From contig CM045762.1 in NCBI GenBank assembly GCA_025200525.1, positions 102,326,682 to 102,390,681 on the forward strand: a stretch of DNA of 64,000 nt, written 5' to 3'. A program made the translations under genes and the position numbers. Position 1 is the stretch's first letter, and each line of letters starts with the position of its first letter. Origin of the DNA: Camellia lanceoleosa. Lineage: Eukaryota > Streptophyta > Magnoliopsida > Ericales > Theaceae. Below are positions 46,241-58,350 of this stretch, piece by piece. The notes under the pieces were generated by a model. The model was not told the origin of the DNA and searched no databases. It was given only the letters and a program-made list of their open reading frames with translations.

Positions 46241-47486
46241 CTAGGCAAACAAGGCGTTCATCAATGACCGCATCTCGAATGCTTTGTCTTGAACCTGGGC
46301 GCCGAGCTGGTCAAAATGTTGCTGGCTCGACTCTCGATATGTATAAAAATTAGGTAGCAGTGATGCAACTGATTGCTGAATGTCGAGCTGATGAGTGTTG
46401 AGCTGTTCAAAAGTCGCTTGAAAATAGTCCCGATGCACTTGAAAATCCGTATGCAACCCCATGAGAATTTGGTGGTGATTGTGAATAGTACTGTGGACCT
46501 AATCCACACAATGTTGAAGCTGTAAGTACTCCTCGTGAGTCATGCATAGTGGGTCCCCTTGGGGAGGCATATGGGAGGCAGGATGAGGTGGTTGGTCATG
46601 GATGGGGTCATAGGCCTCATCAACCAGGGCACCAACTTGTTGCGGGATATGAGATAAGTTATGCTGCCATTTCGGTTGTCCAAAAGTCGGATAAGTAGTG
46701 TCAATCTCCTCAGTTGGATCAATTGGAAAGCCGTTCAGCTCGAAGATAAGTGTGAACAAGTTGGCAAATGGCAGGGGCCAAGTTTAGTTCTGCACTGGTT
46801 GAGGCTGAATAGCCTCCTACAGAAATTTTCGCATATGCATCCAGATCACATGCGCAAACGGGACCTGATAACCTTGTTGGTAAACAGACTCTAGACAGCG
46901 CTCAGTTTTATGCCTAAGTGGAAGGGCATTCTTATATAGCACTGAGTCAATGAATCATAAGGGGCCAGACAGCTTGCTCCAACGCAATAACTTGCGTCAC
47001 CGTGAGTCCCTGGGAAATATTCTTGGATGAGGCTGTGTATGGGTTCTCGGCCCTTAACTCCCGGGAAGGGCTGTTGGTCCGTCGTGGAAAAGAACCCTAA
47101 CATTTGGGCAATCATGGATTCTGTGATGCTGACGAGATGGCCATCAATAGTGGACAACAGACCTACTTCAGTGAGTGATTCATACATGTTCTGGTAGAAG
47201 AGCCGTACCAGACGAGGATACGTAGGCACCGTAACCGTGCAAAGGCCCAATTGTTGCCGGAGGCGAAGTTGCTCAACTACCCAATAAGTGACTGGGTCAC
47301 GTTGAAAATATGTGATGTTGAACTGTGTGAGTTTGTAAACCGGGCGTAAAGCCCACTCCGGTCATGCAACTCAACCGATGGTGGTGGTAAGGATGGTGGT
47401 GACAGTGGCGGCGGTGGTGCCGAGGAGGACGAACCTCTGGCCTTTTTAGAGGCCCGAGTGGATAGCCGTCGACTTATATCCTGCAT
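46241..47486 (-). pseudogene. 'Putative plant transposon protein' family gene, copy 2, broken
   Basis: Minus-strand gene from ATG 47486: MQDISRRLSTRASKKARGSS, a Pro/Ser tract (PPPLSPPSLPPPS), then in another frame YPRLVRLFYQNMYE and GREPIHSLIQEYF, matching the YPRLLRLFYVHL region of copy 1. An acidic/Pro/Gln linker (PIHDQPPHPASHMPPQGD) leads to a C-terminal heptad-like part (FQATFEQLNTHQLDIQQSV) ending MNALFA. Frameshifts near 47270 and 46895 and stops near 46817 and 46500 break it. It has the same domain order as copy 1 but is clearly diverged from it, so the two are separate family members and not a recent duplication. Function unknown. Confidence 0.6.
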
Positions 47487-47490
47487 ACGC

Positions 47491-48933
47491 CAAAAGCAAA
47501 TACAGTTATACCCGTGGAACCAGTATGAGAATAAAGTAAGATATTAAAGCACAAGTCAGCCCATTGATGTAACACATGCAATTCTCATCATTTTTCTTTC
47601 TTTTTTTTAATTTTAATTTTTTTTAATAAATGAAACCTAAAATAAAATTAAATAAACTAGACACATTAACATGTTATGTAAATATTGATAATTAGACCAG
47701 CACAATATATAAATTTAGTCCAAATAAATAATTGAAGTAATAATCTTGGTTTCTTCTCAATCTGTCCCGAAATTTTCAGAATATACTTTTCTTAATGAAA
47801 ATTATAAATAAATTATTTATACAATTCTAAAATTCGTGAAAATCTATAGAATATTCAATAAACATGTTATGGTCATTTTTTACAAAGCATTTCCCAAAAA
47901 TAAGTTATAAATAATTCTATAAAAATCCAAGAAATTTTATGACACTGATTTATCACATTTTCTTAAATTAATTCCATACTGAAATTTATAAATCAATTCC
48001 ATAATATAAAAATTTATTATGAAACTAGACTTCTCAAATTTCATTTTTTTATTTAGAAATTACCAGATTTTGTTTAATATAGGATTTTTAATGATTTTTC
48101 AAACATACAGTAAAATTTGTCTGTAGTTCCAGATTTAATTAAAGTTTTGTATAAATTTGTGCAAAACTAGAATAATTGTTACAAAACTTCCTAGATGAAC
48201 TAAACATTATTCTTAACAATTTTGTATAAGAAATCATCTCAAAATTTTGAGTATAAAATTGTCTAAAAATTCGTACAACTTTCTAGCAGATTTAAGAGTC
48301 ATATAATCAGACCAAATAAAATCTTCAATCATCTCTTTAATGACATAAACTACATATGCAAGTCTAATTCCACAATTATATTATGATTTTAAGTCTACTA
48401 ATATAAAAATAACATTCAAGTATTTAATATACAAATCACAAATTTATATACAACTATAAACAAGATTTTATCTAAAATTTTAGCTATGAACACAAATTTG
48501 AAATTTTAACAATTAAAAAGAATGAGAGGGTTGAGAGGGTTTTCTTACTTAGTAGTAGGATTGAAATAGGGTGATGAAATTATAACTTCTAGAATCTTCT
48601 ACTCTTCTTCTTCTCCCTACTTAGCTTAGCTTGCTCAAAAAAATAATTATTTTCTTTTCTCTTCTTCGATCATAAGAATGCAATCATATACACAATATAT
48701 ATACATGAGTTCATCCTGAGGCTCTCTCTCTCTCTCTCTTCATTCTATCAAGTCTCATCAAAATTTTCAATTCAAAAAGATATAATTGAGCCTACTCCTT
48801 GTAATAACATGCATTCATACAAAATGTTGGGTGATTGATCACCTACACTGCCACTAAGTTCTGATTTTTTTAAAATTTTTTTTTTGTATTTGTATTTGTA
48901 TGGGTTTCTTAAAATTAATTGACTAATATTTTT
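47491..48933. other. A+T-rich retroelement-like non-coding DNA
   Basis: No gene is seen. Word content (repeated AATTCTATAAAAAT- and TTTATAAAT-type words) resembles antisense plant LTR/leader sequence. A (CT)n run lies at about 48723-48740. Confidence 0.45.
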
Positions 48934-48942
48934 AACTAAGGT

Positions 48943-49141
48943 ATTTAGTAAGAATAATTATTATGTTGAATCCTTGTTAAAATAATTTATAAATAATAAA
49001 TATTGAATACCCACAAAATTATTATTATTGAATTAACTTAAAACTAACTTATACACTAATATATATTTTAGATAGACTCTGGATAAAATCAATTTATTTA
49101 TTTATTTATTCGCTTCTAAGAATAATTAAATGCGGGTTCTC
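48943..49141 (+). repeat. Dispersed A+T-rich repeat, copy 2
   Basis: Shares GTATTTAGTAAGRRTAATTA, GAATACCCACAAAATTATTA and AAGAATAATTAAATRCRGGT with 15404-15637, in the same order and orientation. The gypsy remnant starts directly after it. Confidence 0.65.
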
Positions 49142-49147
49142 ATAATT

Positions 49148-49632
49148 ACAACTCAAAGTCGACAAAAGAGTTATGACGACCGAAGGAGGTGACCCCTATC
49201 TTTTGATGTGAGTGATCATGTATTTCTGAAAATATTGCCTAGAAAAGGTTTAATGAGATTTGGGCGAAGTGGGAAATTGTCACCTAGATTCATTGGCCCT
49301 TTTGATATTATAGAACAGGTGGAAGAAGTAGCCTATCGCCTTGCCTTGCCACCACAGTTATCCGGAGTACACGATATGTTTCATGTCCCTATGCTCCACA
49401 AGTATGAGCCCGATCCTTCCCATGTCTTGGATTAGGCAAATTTAGAGGTGGATGAAATGCTTCATATGAAGAGAGACCAATGAAAATATTGGACACTTGA
49501 GAACAAGTTTTGAGAGGCAAAGTCATTTCATTAGTCAAAGTGTTATAGCACCACCACGAGGTGGAAGAGGACACTTGGGAACAAGAAGCTAAAGTCCATG
49601 AGAAATACCCAGATTTATTTAATGATATATAA
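49148..49632 (+). pseudogene. Ty3/gypsy integrase C-terminus, remnant
   Basis: The plus strand encodes the conserved end of a gypsy Pol: SDHVFLKILPRKGLMRFGRS, KLSPRFIGPFDIIEQVEEVA, YRLALPPQLSGVHDMFHVPM and LHKYEPDPSHVLD. Stops and frame changes then follow through a chromodomain-like tail to the TAA near 49630. Nothing upstream (protease, RT, integrase core) is present, so it is 5' truncated at 49148. The motif set fits Del/Tekay-type chromoviruses. Confidence 0.9.
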
Positions 49633-49828
49633 ACTTGCTTTTTGTTATTTTTAGATTATATGTATGAGGGGTTGTAAATGGAAGTAAATGAAAATTTTAA
49701 ATCTTCATGCTATTGTTTGAATTCAGCTTTAATTTCGTTTTGATTTGTGAGGTTATGATAATTGAAGTTATTGTTATTGTCGTATTCATCTTCCTTGGGA
49801 ATTGTTAGAGTTGTTTTGGTAGGAACTA

Positions 49829-50522
49829 TGAAATTTTGGGGACAAAATTCTTTAAGGGGGATAGGCTCTAATAGCTGATTTTGGATGACCGCTTGAGCAG
49901 TCATTCACTCACTCGAGCATAGATTCACAGCTCCCAGTATCTTGCATATTTGCAAGCAAGACCGCTCAAGCAAAGGAAAGTTTGCTCAAGCGCAGATGTC
50001 ACGCTCCTAGTATTTTACTGTAGCTCTGCAAAACTTCTGTCTCTTTGTATTTTAGCACTTCACTCAAGCGATGAAAAGTTTGCTTGAGCAGTCTATTTGG
50101 GGCAGCAGAGTTAAATTGCGATCCAAACACATTTTTAGCTCACTTTTTCATACTCGTCTCTCTAATAGCCTTTTTCCAAAAACCCTAGCCTTAAAACCCT
50201 AGATTTCATCTAGCAATAGCAATAATCTATCTTTGTGCTTTCAATAAAGTTCTTATTCACGTCAAGAGTTACATTTTGAACCGATTGGATCATGCTATTT
50301 TGGAAGTTCATTGTATAGATCTTCATCTTTCACTTGCAACTCTTGAGGTAGGAATATCTTTAACCTTGTATATTTATAATTTGGTTTAAGTATGTGTGTA
50401 TCTTGAGGTGTGGGGTGATTATTGAGATGGGTGATATATATACATACATATGGGTTTTATGATGCTAATGGGTTTTGTGTGGAATTGATTGATGAAGGAT
50501 TGGGTAACCAATTTTGGAAGAT
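49829..50522 (+). repeat. Gypsy polypurine tract and start of its 3' LTR
   Basis: TTTTGGGGACAAAATTC and TTTAAGGGGG (49834-49860) are the usual end of this lineage's internal region. The following DNA, with paired CGCTCAAGC/CGCTTGAGC motifs (49893-50095) and AAACCCTAG-containing leader-like sequence (50180-50210), is probably its LTR. It is cut at 50522 by the inverted giant-LTR piece. Confidence 0.6.
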
Positions 50523-51071
50523 TGTAACATCGCCTAGGGGGTACCCGTGTGCATTAAATAGTTCGAACCCTTGATTTCTTTGATCTAATCTCACGAGTGT
50601 AATGCGACACATAGATAAGAGTCCAGATTTGGTAACTTGTATAGAAAATCCATTTTATTACAAAACCTTTGCCAGAAATGGACTATATCACTAGATCTTA
50701 GAGTCGCCACCTAATATTTTGGGAAAATTAGGAAACCCATGACTAGTGCCAAGGCCACTGTTCGTTGTAACCAAGGATACTTGGCTCGGAACCTTAGGTA
50801 TGAGAGGAGAAGGTCATGAATTGAGCACCCCCGCACACCTGATCAAAGATCAGCCTCTACTAACCATGATATGAATTTTATTAACTTTATATGTCCGTAT
50901 TCCAATTATTTAATAAATCCTAAAATATACTATGTGAAGCATACAAGTATGAACTACGTCATTCATTTTAGAATAACTTGATTTCATATATTTTGAAAGA
51001 GTTTTAAAATGTACAACTCAAAGTTCCAAATTAAGTGACACAATCTCCATCCACCGGCATTCATACAGTTA
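50523..51071 (-). mobile_element. Giant LTR family, copy C: inverted 3' end
   Basis: The reverse complement of this segment runs from CTGTATGAATGCCGGTGGATG through TGATCTTTGATCAGG, GGGGGTGCTCA, GAGCCAAG, GGTTTCCTAATTTTCCC and TTAGGTGGCGACTC to GGCGATGTTACA. That is the same order as the last part of copies A and B. It is on the opposite strand and stops where copy C's forward part begins. Confidence 0.75.
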
Positions 51072-52550
51072 TGTAGACACCCCATTTTCGATGGCTCTTT
51101 AAGACTTGGATGTCCTTGCAGGTACATCCGCTGATGAGTCTGTTTGCTCGTTGAGCGCTTGAAGCCCTCGGCAGAATGCCACAGCTTTGAGCTTTTCAAA
51201 CCCTGCATCTATTTTGTTTCATTTTTGGACCATGTCCTGGTCTTTCTAGCCTATAATCTCTGGTGGCCTTCCAGCCATCCTTGGAGGCTGCCGGCCAGCA
51301 TTTCTTGTCTGTCGGCCATTGATGTGCCTTGCTGGCCATCAATGATGCCTTGGCGGCCATCATTGATGGCCAACCGGCCACCAATGTTTTCTGCAGATAT
51401 TTTATGCCAGCTGTGCCAACTATTTGCACAGATGCTTGCATCTGTCCACATGTGGAGGGCTGGATCTTCTTGTATAGAATTCATGTATAGGGACCCCGTC
51501 TCTCATGTTTTGGGGTTAGAGAAAATTTTAGACTCAAAATTTTCCTCTCTCTCTACACATTTCCTACACTTTTGCCTACAATTCCTACACTTTTGCCTAT
51601 ATACTCTTAACCAAATCCCCTAATCTCTGAGCTTAGGTGTTCTTGGACTTGGTTTGAGCTCTAGAAGGTGGTTTTGGCTTGATTTGTTTCCTAGAATTAC
51701 TCTTCCCTTCAAGAGGTATAGCACTTGTCTTGTACACTTTGTTTTACATACTCATTTTGCTATATTTTCTCATTATTTGTGAGCTGCTTTTGAATTGTAA
51801 AAAAACCTATTTTGGTTGACTAAAAGTGATGGTTTGAGATCATTTTAAGTTAGGGGGTGCTTCACCCTTCTTTCTTTCTTATTTGAAAGGCTTTTGCACA
51901 TTTGTTTTTCACTTTCAAACCAACTTTTTTGTTCTTTTAACCACTGAATTCTAGAGTGTTTTCAATGGCAAAAAACATGTTTTGAAGTCCAAAATTGGAG
52001 GGGTTAGCCTCATCTCTTTGTGTCTTGTTTGCTAGCCTAGTTAATTCTATATGTTAGCATGATTTTCAAACTTTTTGTAGCTATATTTCAGCATGTTTTT
52101 GCCTTTGCTTTAGACTGTTTTAGCTCTGTTTTGGGCTATTTGGGTCAGTTAAGTCTTGTTTTGCATGGTTGTAGTGTAAAGGTCCTCACAAGCTCAGTGT
52201 TTTAGGCCATTAGACACCCCTTGTTTGAGTTGATTGCATGTTTTGGTGTTGTTTTGCACTTCATTTCAGCACCTAAAGCGTTGCGACCTCCCTCATTTCT
52301 TGACTTTTTAAATTTGCTTTGAGGTTTGTTTCAAACTTGGAATTCTTTAAGCTTGAGATTGAGGTCCATGCTTAATGGTTTAATCCTCTTTTGAGGGTTC
52401 ATTACCAACGGCATGAAACTTCTCTCATGCCTTAAGCTACCCCTTGTTTGACACTTCCTTCCCTTTAGAGGACTTTAACTCACATTTTGGAATTAATTGG
52501 ATTAAGGAATGGTTGGTAAAGTAAAATGAGTAATTAAAACTTAGAACTAA
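51072..52550 (+). mobile_element. Giant LTR family, copy C: forward 5' part
   Basis: Begins TGTAGACACCCCATTTTCG at 51072 and follows copies A/B with lower identity: GCCGGCC-rich segment, promoter region with the CCACATGTGG palindrome (51446-51455) upstream of TGTATAGAATT, then GTGTTCTTGGAC and GGTTTGAGATC. The end near 52550 is approximate, and the CATGC-rich middle is missing or unrecognisable. Confidence 0.7.
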
Positions 52551-54588
52551 AGGTGAGCCAAAATAAGAATTTAGTCGTGTTTTTGATGTGTTCAATCGAA
52601 CGTTAATTGAACACACGGAACTTGTACCATTTCAGAGCATGTGCATAAGTCAAATGCAAACAAAACAAGCATGCTTCTCATTTCATTATCTTGATATTTA
52701 GAAGTCCAAACAGCAAAAAGAAAGGTGCAACATTTACAACACATACTCTTAACGAAAACCAAAATATATTTACAAGGCTATCATCTCTAAACCGCAGCTC
52801 CCAAAAGTACAAAATAAAAGAAAAAGACTATTAGCTTAACCTCTCTTCCTAAACCTATTCATCATCGTCACCTACATACCTATTGGGGAGAGAGATGAGT
52901 CGTTGCCTAGTGAATAGTAATATGGTAAAGTAGTAAATGAATGAACACCAATGATTTTTTTATAAAATCAAGCACAAGATCATGTTTCAAAGATAATATA
53001 ATTTTATCAACACAAAACAAGCTTAACTTGTATGCATATACATAGTGATGAACATTATTAGGCTTTCGATTCAAGAGTCCACAACAGGTGGCAAGAGGAG
53101 CTCAATTAGCTAGAGTTTATTGGCATGATTTCCAATAACAAACAAGATCCAAAATGTCATCTTAATACATGATACAAGAGTATAGGATGTTCATTCATAA
53201 CAAAACAATACCTTAGCTTTCATAAATATAGCATATGTTTTGATTTCCAATCATAGTTTTAATAAACAGAACTTCACTACACTACTACTGGCTCTTTGAA
53301 TACTAGGTATTCTCTTCTGAACCTTGACTTACACAAAACAATAACAAGGTATTGAGGTACCAAACAAACTTATACACACATAATAATTCAAGTGTCTAAA
53401 CTTAACTAAGTGTTTTCCTAAACTTCTTTCAAGTGTTAAGCGTTATTCTAAGCCTAATTCAAGTCTCAACTAAGTGTCAAATGCATGCTAGGAGTGTCCT
53501 ATGTGAGAGAGAGCTTTATAAAACAAACTTGTGCACAAAACAGGGCATTTCCATACATACAGGGCTGAAAGGCCACACGTGCCTTTATTTCAAAACTGAA
53601 TTTGTGATTTTAGGATCTGACTGCACATGCGGGGCTCTCAGACGCATGTGCGGAACTGGGCAAATAGGTCTATTTGGAAATTTCTACATGTTCTAGGTTT
53701 TCTTCTCTTAGTTTTAAGGCTAGGGTTCATGCAAACTCAACCTAAAACTTGTAAATTTAATGACAAACATGAACATATGATTGTTTTCCAAATCAATAAC
53801 ATCAAAACATAATTTGGTTTCAAGATTCAATGATAAAAATTCAAATTTTGTTGAAAATTTCATTACTTCAACTTTGTACTCAAACCCTTCATTTTCATTC
53901 CTTTAAAACCTACAGTTAGCTTACAAAATTATTGCAAACCAAGAGAACATGTGAAGATGAAGACCTAAATGCATCAAGAACATCAAAGACTCAATCAAAA
54001 TGATGAATTTCTAAGCTAATTCTTCAACCCAACCCAACCTTTCTCATTGTTTTCCTTCATCTCTTCCTTATTAATTCAAATTGATCCCAACGTTTACTCA
54101 ATCTTAGGTGCTAGGAGGGTTTACTACAAGATTTGGAATTGAAATCTTAACTTAGCTTGGTTAAATGATGAGTTTTGGTAAAGTTCTTGAATTTTTCCTC
54201 TTTTCTCTCTTCTTTCTCTCTGTCTCTCATTTCTTCCCCCTTTCTCTAGCTCCTTCTTCTTTCTCCTACAGATTTTCTTCTCTTCTTTTGTTTTCTTAAG
54301 TTAAGATGAGAAAGAATATTGAAGACAAAAACTAAGCAAGACAAAAGGTGAGTTGTGCTTCACCAAATTTGTTTGACTCTTTTACTTAGCTTAGTTAATT
54401 AATCAAGGTTAGTACTAATTAATCTAGGTTTAACTTAATCATACTAAACTTAATTAATCATAATTAGGACTCACTAATCATACTTAATTAATATTAATCC
54501 CGATTAGCAAAATAACACATAGCATGTATCGATAGATTTTATGAATATTTTTTATGGATGTTTGTACACTTTATGTTTTTATGAATGC
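52551..54588. other. Retroelement-like non-coding DNA
   Basis: No gene is supported. GCACATGCG and CGCATGTGC (about 53621-53654) form an inverted pair like those in the LTR fragments. A (TC)-rich tract at 54195-54300 resembles antisense leader DNA. Confidence 0.4.
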
Positions 54589-54832
54589 TTAATATTTTAA
54601 GAAAAGTGAATCTGTAAACGTACGGCAACTAATGGCTAGACAAATCTAGTTTGTTCGATAATATGACACTGGAATAATCCAAATTGTTCATTAATTTATA
54701 ATCGAACAGGCCCATCATAAATTTAGAAAGAAAAAATCAACATTTTAAGGATAGTGAATCTGTAAACGTGTGACAACAGATAGCTAGACAAATCTAGTTT
54801 GTTCAGTAATATGACATCGAAGTAATTCAAAA
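54589..54832 (+). repeat. Two direct repeats of about 93 bp, 151 bp apart
   Basis: GTGAATCTGTAAACGT and CTAGACAAATCTAGTTTGTT are shared by 54589-54681 and 54740-54832. CTAGACAAATCTAG is itself nearly self-complementary. Non-coding. Confidence 0.8.
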
Positions 54833-54912
54833 GGAATAGATATAATGAGAAAAATCTGTAGAGGTTTTGAAACGGATGGTATTTCCCACATAATATAAAA
54901 GGCACTTCATTT

Positions 54913-55966
54913 ATAAAGAGTGGTGCTATTAGCACCCCATAAATTATTTTGAACTCTCCATTTCTTTGGACCCCCACTTATAAATTTTGAAACCGTTAAA
55001 ATTTCTTTTCTCTCTTCCCAACTAATACCAAAATTATCCTTAAAAATTCCACCCACTGAATGCACACCCCCACACCCCCCAAAAAAACCTCTCCTTCTAA
55101 AAAACCCTAACAAAACCCATTAAGAAAAATGAGAGTCTCATCCTTTTCAAAATCCACGAAGAAGAAAAAGAAGAAGAATAATGTCTCTACTGATTTAACC
55201 ATTGTCACAGTTGGTATGCTCTCTCTCTCTCTCACATACACACACACACACATTGCTTCTTCAGAACTGAAACTATCGAACTTGAAAAAATAAAATTTCT
55301 ATGAGTGTTAAGAATTTTAACCATTGAAAGTGTCAACAAATTTTCATGTTTGGACCTACATTCCCGAGCAAAATGTGTTTACGAACAAATAAGTAATGTT
55401 CGGGCCTGTATTCCCGAACTTGAAAAAATGAAAACTTCTGCAAACGTTAACAATTTTGACCGTTCAATGTGTTAAGAATTTTTCACGTTCAGAGTTGCAT
55501 TCCCGAACATTACTTATTTGTTCGGGAACATCTTCCCGAACAAATAAGTAATGTTCAGGCTTGTATTCCCGAAGTTGAAAAAATTAAAATTTCTGCAACT
55601 GTTAACAATTTTAACCGTTCAATGTGTTAAGAAATTTCCATATTTTGATCGTTCAATGTAGGTAATCAAATGGTTGCCACCATTACCGGAATATTACTAG
55701 CAAAGGGTTTTTAAGGTTTTAAGGGTGGGTAGGTTTTGAAGGTAGAATTTGGAGAAGATGGATGGGTGATGATGAAGGTGAGTGCTCTTATAAACCCTAA
55801 TTCATGATGTAGTTGGTGTGTATGTTTAATTGTAAGATGGGGTGTCCTAAAATCAATAATATCATTTGTAGTAATTTTATTTGAGGTTATTACTATATTT
55901 TAAAAAAAGGCTAAAAATTAAGGGGTCAAATAATTTATGGGGTGCTAATAGTAGCACTCTTTATAA
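54913..55966. mobile_element. 1.05-kb DNA transposon with about 43-bp inverted ends
   Basis: The left end ATAAAGAGTGGTGCTATTAG, continuing CACCCCATAAATTATTTTGA, matches the reverse complement of the right end ATAAAGAGTGCTACTATTAG, continuing CACCCCATAAATTATTTGA, with very few differences. Inside are three diverged repeats of about 140-150 bp containing AACTTGAAAAAAT-type and CCGTTCAATGTGTTAAGAA words, a perfect hairpin (55505-55556), and a small exon-like frame from ATG 55130. It encodes no transposase, so it is non-autonomous. The superfamily is unsettled because no clear target duplication was found. Confidence 0.8.
55505..55556. repeat. Perfect 24-bp hairpin with a 4-nt loop
   Basis: GAACATTACTTATTTGTTCG, continuing GGAA, pairs exactly with its reverse complement ending at 55556; the loop is CATC (55529-55532). 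It lies in the middle of the 1.05-kb inverted-repeat element. Confidence 0.95.
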
Positions 55967-56167
55967 AATGGGTTGTATTTTGACAAGTTTCCCTTTTTGC
56001 CCTTTTGTTTGAAATTATTTATTATTGGAGACTTGTATTTTTAGCTTTCTCATTTTACCCCCGTCTTTTGTATTATTTATCAATATTGGTGGTATCAATT
56101 TGGAAGAAGAGTTTTTCATAATTATGCAAAGATTATTAGTCAATTATGAAACATACGTATTTTGGTT

Positions 56168-56460
56168 TTAGATAAATTACAAATACACTCCTGAGATTTT
56201 TTTTAAAATATGAAAGCTCCTACAATACTAGAAATTACAACTATTTTTTGTTAGAATTTTTAATTAACAAAATAAACAGAAAAATGTAAAAAATAATAAT
56301 AATAGTAATTTGAAAAAAAATATGAAAAAAATTACTAAAATAACTAAAAATTCATCTAAAAATAATTTTAAAAAAATTAAACTAAACTAAATAATTTTTT
56401 AGAAGATTTATATTTGAAAATTTTAAATTTATCACAATAATAGCATGTGTCTTGCATGGG
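56168..56460. repeat. Dispersed AAATTACAAATACAC repeat, copy 1
   Basis: Opens TAAATTACAAATACACTCCT, followed by GAGATTT, and continues with interior words shared with 58871-59163 and 63493-63830. The right end is less clear than in the other copies. Confidence 0.55.
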
Positions 56461-57377
56461 TCTAAAATAATTTTTAAAAAATCAAACCAAATTAAAGTTT
56501 AATAATGATACCATATGATCATTAATGTGTAATATCACCATTCGATTATTCCATTCTACGCAAACTTGCTAAAAACATTCGCTCTTTGAACTAAAATTTT
56601 ATCTAATTTATTTATCAATAGTTGTACCTTAATCATTTTTAAAAAGGAAAATGCATTGAACCCCAAGTGGGGGTGTTGGGGGTCCTTGCTAATTGGTGCA
56701 AAATAGTTTTTTTTTTTTGAATTTCAGCCAATCATAAACTGCCACGTCACTGAAAATGCCACTAAGAATCACTCCCACCGGGGATCGGAAGCAATGCCCT
56801 TTCAAAATTGTCATATTATTTCATATATATATATATATATATGTTTTACTTTGTACGTTACACGGAGTCAAAAAGCAACGTCCACCACATACACCGTCAA
56901 CCCGACGACAGGATTGGCATTTGGCTTTGCCAAAGAGTCAACAAAAATAAATAAATAAAATATGAAAAACTGTTGTAAGTTAGGATTATATGGTGAAAAA
57001 ATAAAAATAAAAATAAAAAAAGAAATAATTGTGTTTTTTCATTATCAAAAATATTCAGATAAGTAAAAACGCAAATCATATGAAAGAGATATGATTGAGA
57101 TTTATATGAATTTGGAGCGACAATATTAGTATTATAAATATTGTACGATCAATTAATTTTGTTCTCATTAAATCTCATAATTTTTTTTTTGAAGAAATAA
57201 AATGGAGAGACAATTTCTTATCTAAGAAATTATATGATAGAAGTGTATATTATATATATCTTTAGTTATAATTTTAATAATTTTAATTATGATTTATTAA
57301 ATTATTAGTTATGATTGATTATAATATTAATCATATTATTATTTTAATTATGATAAAAAAATTATTTAACTATACCT
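56461..57377. other. A+T-rich intergenic DNA
   Basis: No gene is seen. There is a (TA)n run at about 56824-56840. Confidence 0.55.
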
Positions 57378-57386
57378 TATATTTAG

Positions 57387-57788
57387 GGACAAGGGGTCAC
57401 TGCTGTGGTTAAAACACAGCAGTGACTACTGTGGTTCAATTTTAAGGTATATTATGTATATATTTTTATGATCCAAATCGTTCATTTTATAAGATTTGTT
57501 GAGTATTTCATTCTTACCAAAAATCATATTAATCGGATATCAATAACTATATGATCGATAACCAAAAAAATAAACAATAAATTTTTCTTTTGAAAAACTG
57601 CATAAAAAATATGTTAATCGATTATATAGTCATTGATATCCGATTAATATGATTTTTGGTAGGAATGAAGTAGTCAACAAACCCTATAAAATGAACGGTT
57701 CGGATTATAAAAATATATACATAATACACTTTAAAATTGAACCACAGCAGTCACTGCTATATTTTAACCAGAGCAGTGACCCTCTTCC
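57387..57788. mobile_element. Mutator-like MITE, 402 bp, with 9-bp target duplication
   Basis: TATATTTAG flanks both sides exactly (57378-57386 and 57789-57797), the duplication size of Mutator-like elements. The arms are over 150 bp of inverted repeat: GGGTCACTGCTGTGGTTAAA left against GGGTCACTGCTCTGGTTAAA right, continuing through GGTTCAATTTTAA, AACCGTTCATTTTATA-like and AAAAATCATATTAATCGGAT. The terminal 30 bp also contain a nested inverted pair, CACTGCTGTG..CACAGCAGTG. No coding capacity. Confidence 0.92.
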
Positions 57789-58059
57789 TATATTTAGTTA
57801 AAACTTTCACAAAATTTGATTATAACTCATTTTTTTTTTTATTTAATTATGACTCCGTAAAATGGACTTACCACATTTCATGGTAATTAATCCATCCCAC
57901 AAATATGGTAAGACATAGCCTTTCATCTTTCTCGCTATAAGGGTGTTTGGCAAGAGCCTTTTTTGGATTTTTTAGGTTAAAATTTATAAAAAAATAATAA
58001 TAATAATAAATTAAGTTAAAATAGTCGATACGACAAAATATCACATTAATAAATTTAGG

Positions 58060-58350
58060 GTAAACTACCAATAGGTCCTATTTTGGAGACTTATTACTCA
58101 ATAGGTCTTACTTTGAAGAATTATTACTCATTAAGTCCTATTTGATATAATTTATTAAGTGATAAAGATAAATTTATCAGTCTTTTTTTTTAATGAATAA
58201 TTTTATAGTGATAAATTTATCAGTCTCTTTGTTTTATGAATAAATTTTTAGTGATAAATTTATCACTCTCTTATTTTTATAGTGTTAAATTTATTAGTTA
58301 GGACCTGTAGGTAAATAAGTCTAGTTAACAGGACTAATTGGTAAGTACCC
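58060..58350. repeat. Inverted-end repeat with palindromic GATAAATTTATC units
   Basis: The left edge CCAATAGGTCCTATTTTGG and the right edge GACCTGTAGG..GGACTAATTGG are loosely inverted. The interior has GTGATAAATTTATCAGTCTC three to four times at intervals of about 45 bp; each contains the palindrome GATAAATTTATC. Located 400-700 bp upstream of the GDI start codon. Confidence 0.6.

Noticed and set aside
53911..53930. CTACAGTTAG as the right end of giant LTR copy C
   Set aside because: The following bases are GTTAG, not the expected AGTTA, and upstream DNA does not match the family's 3' end.
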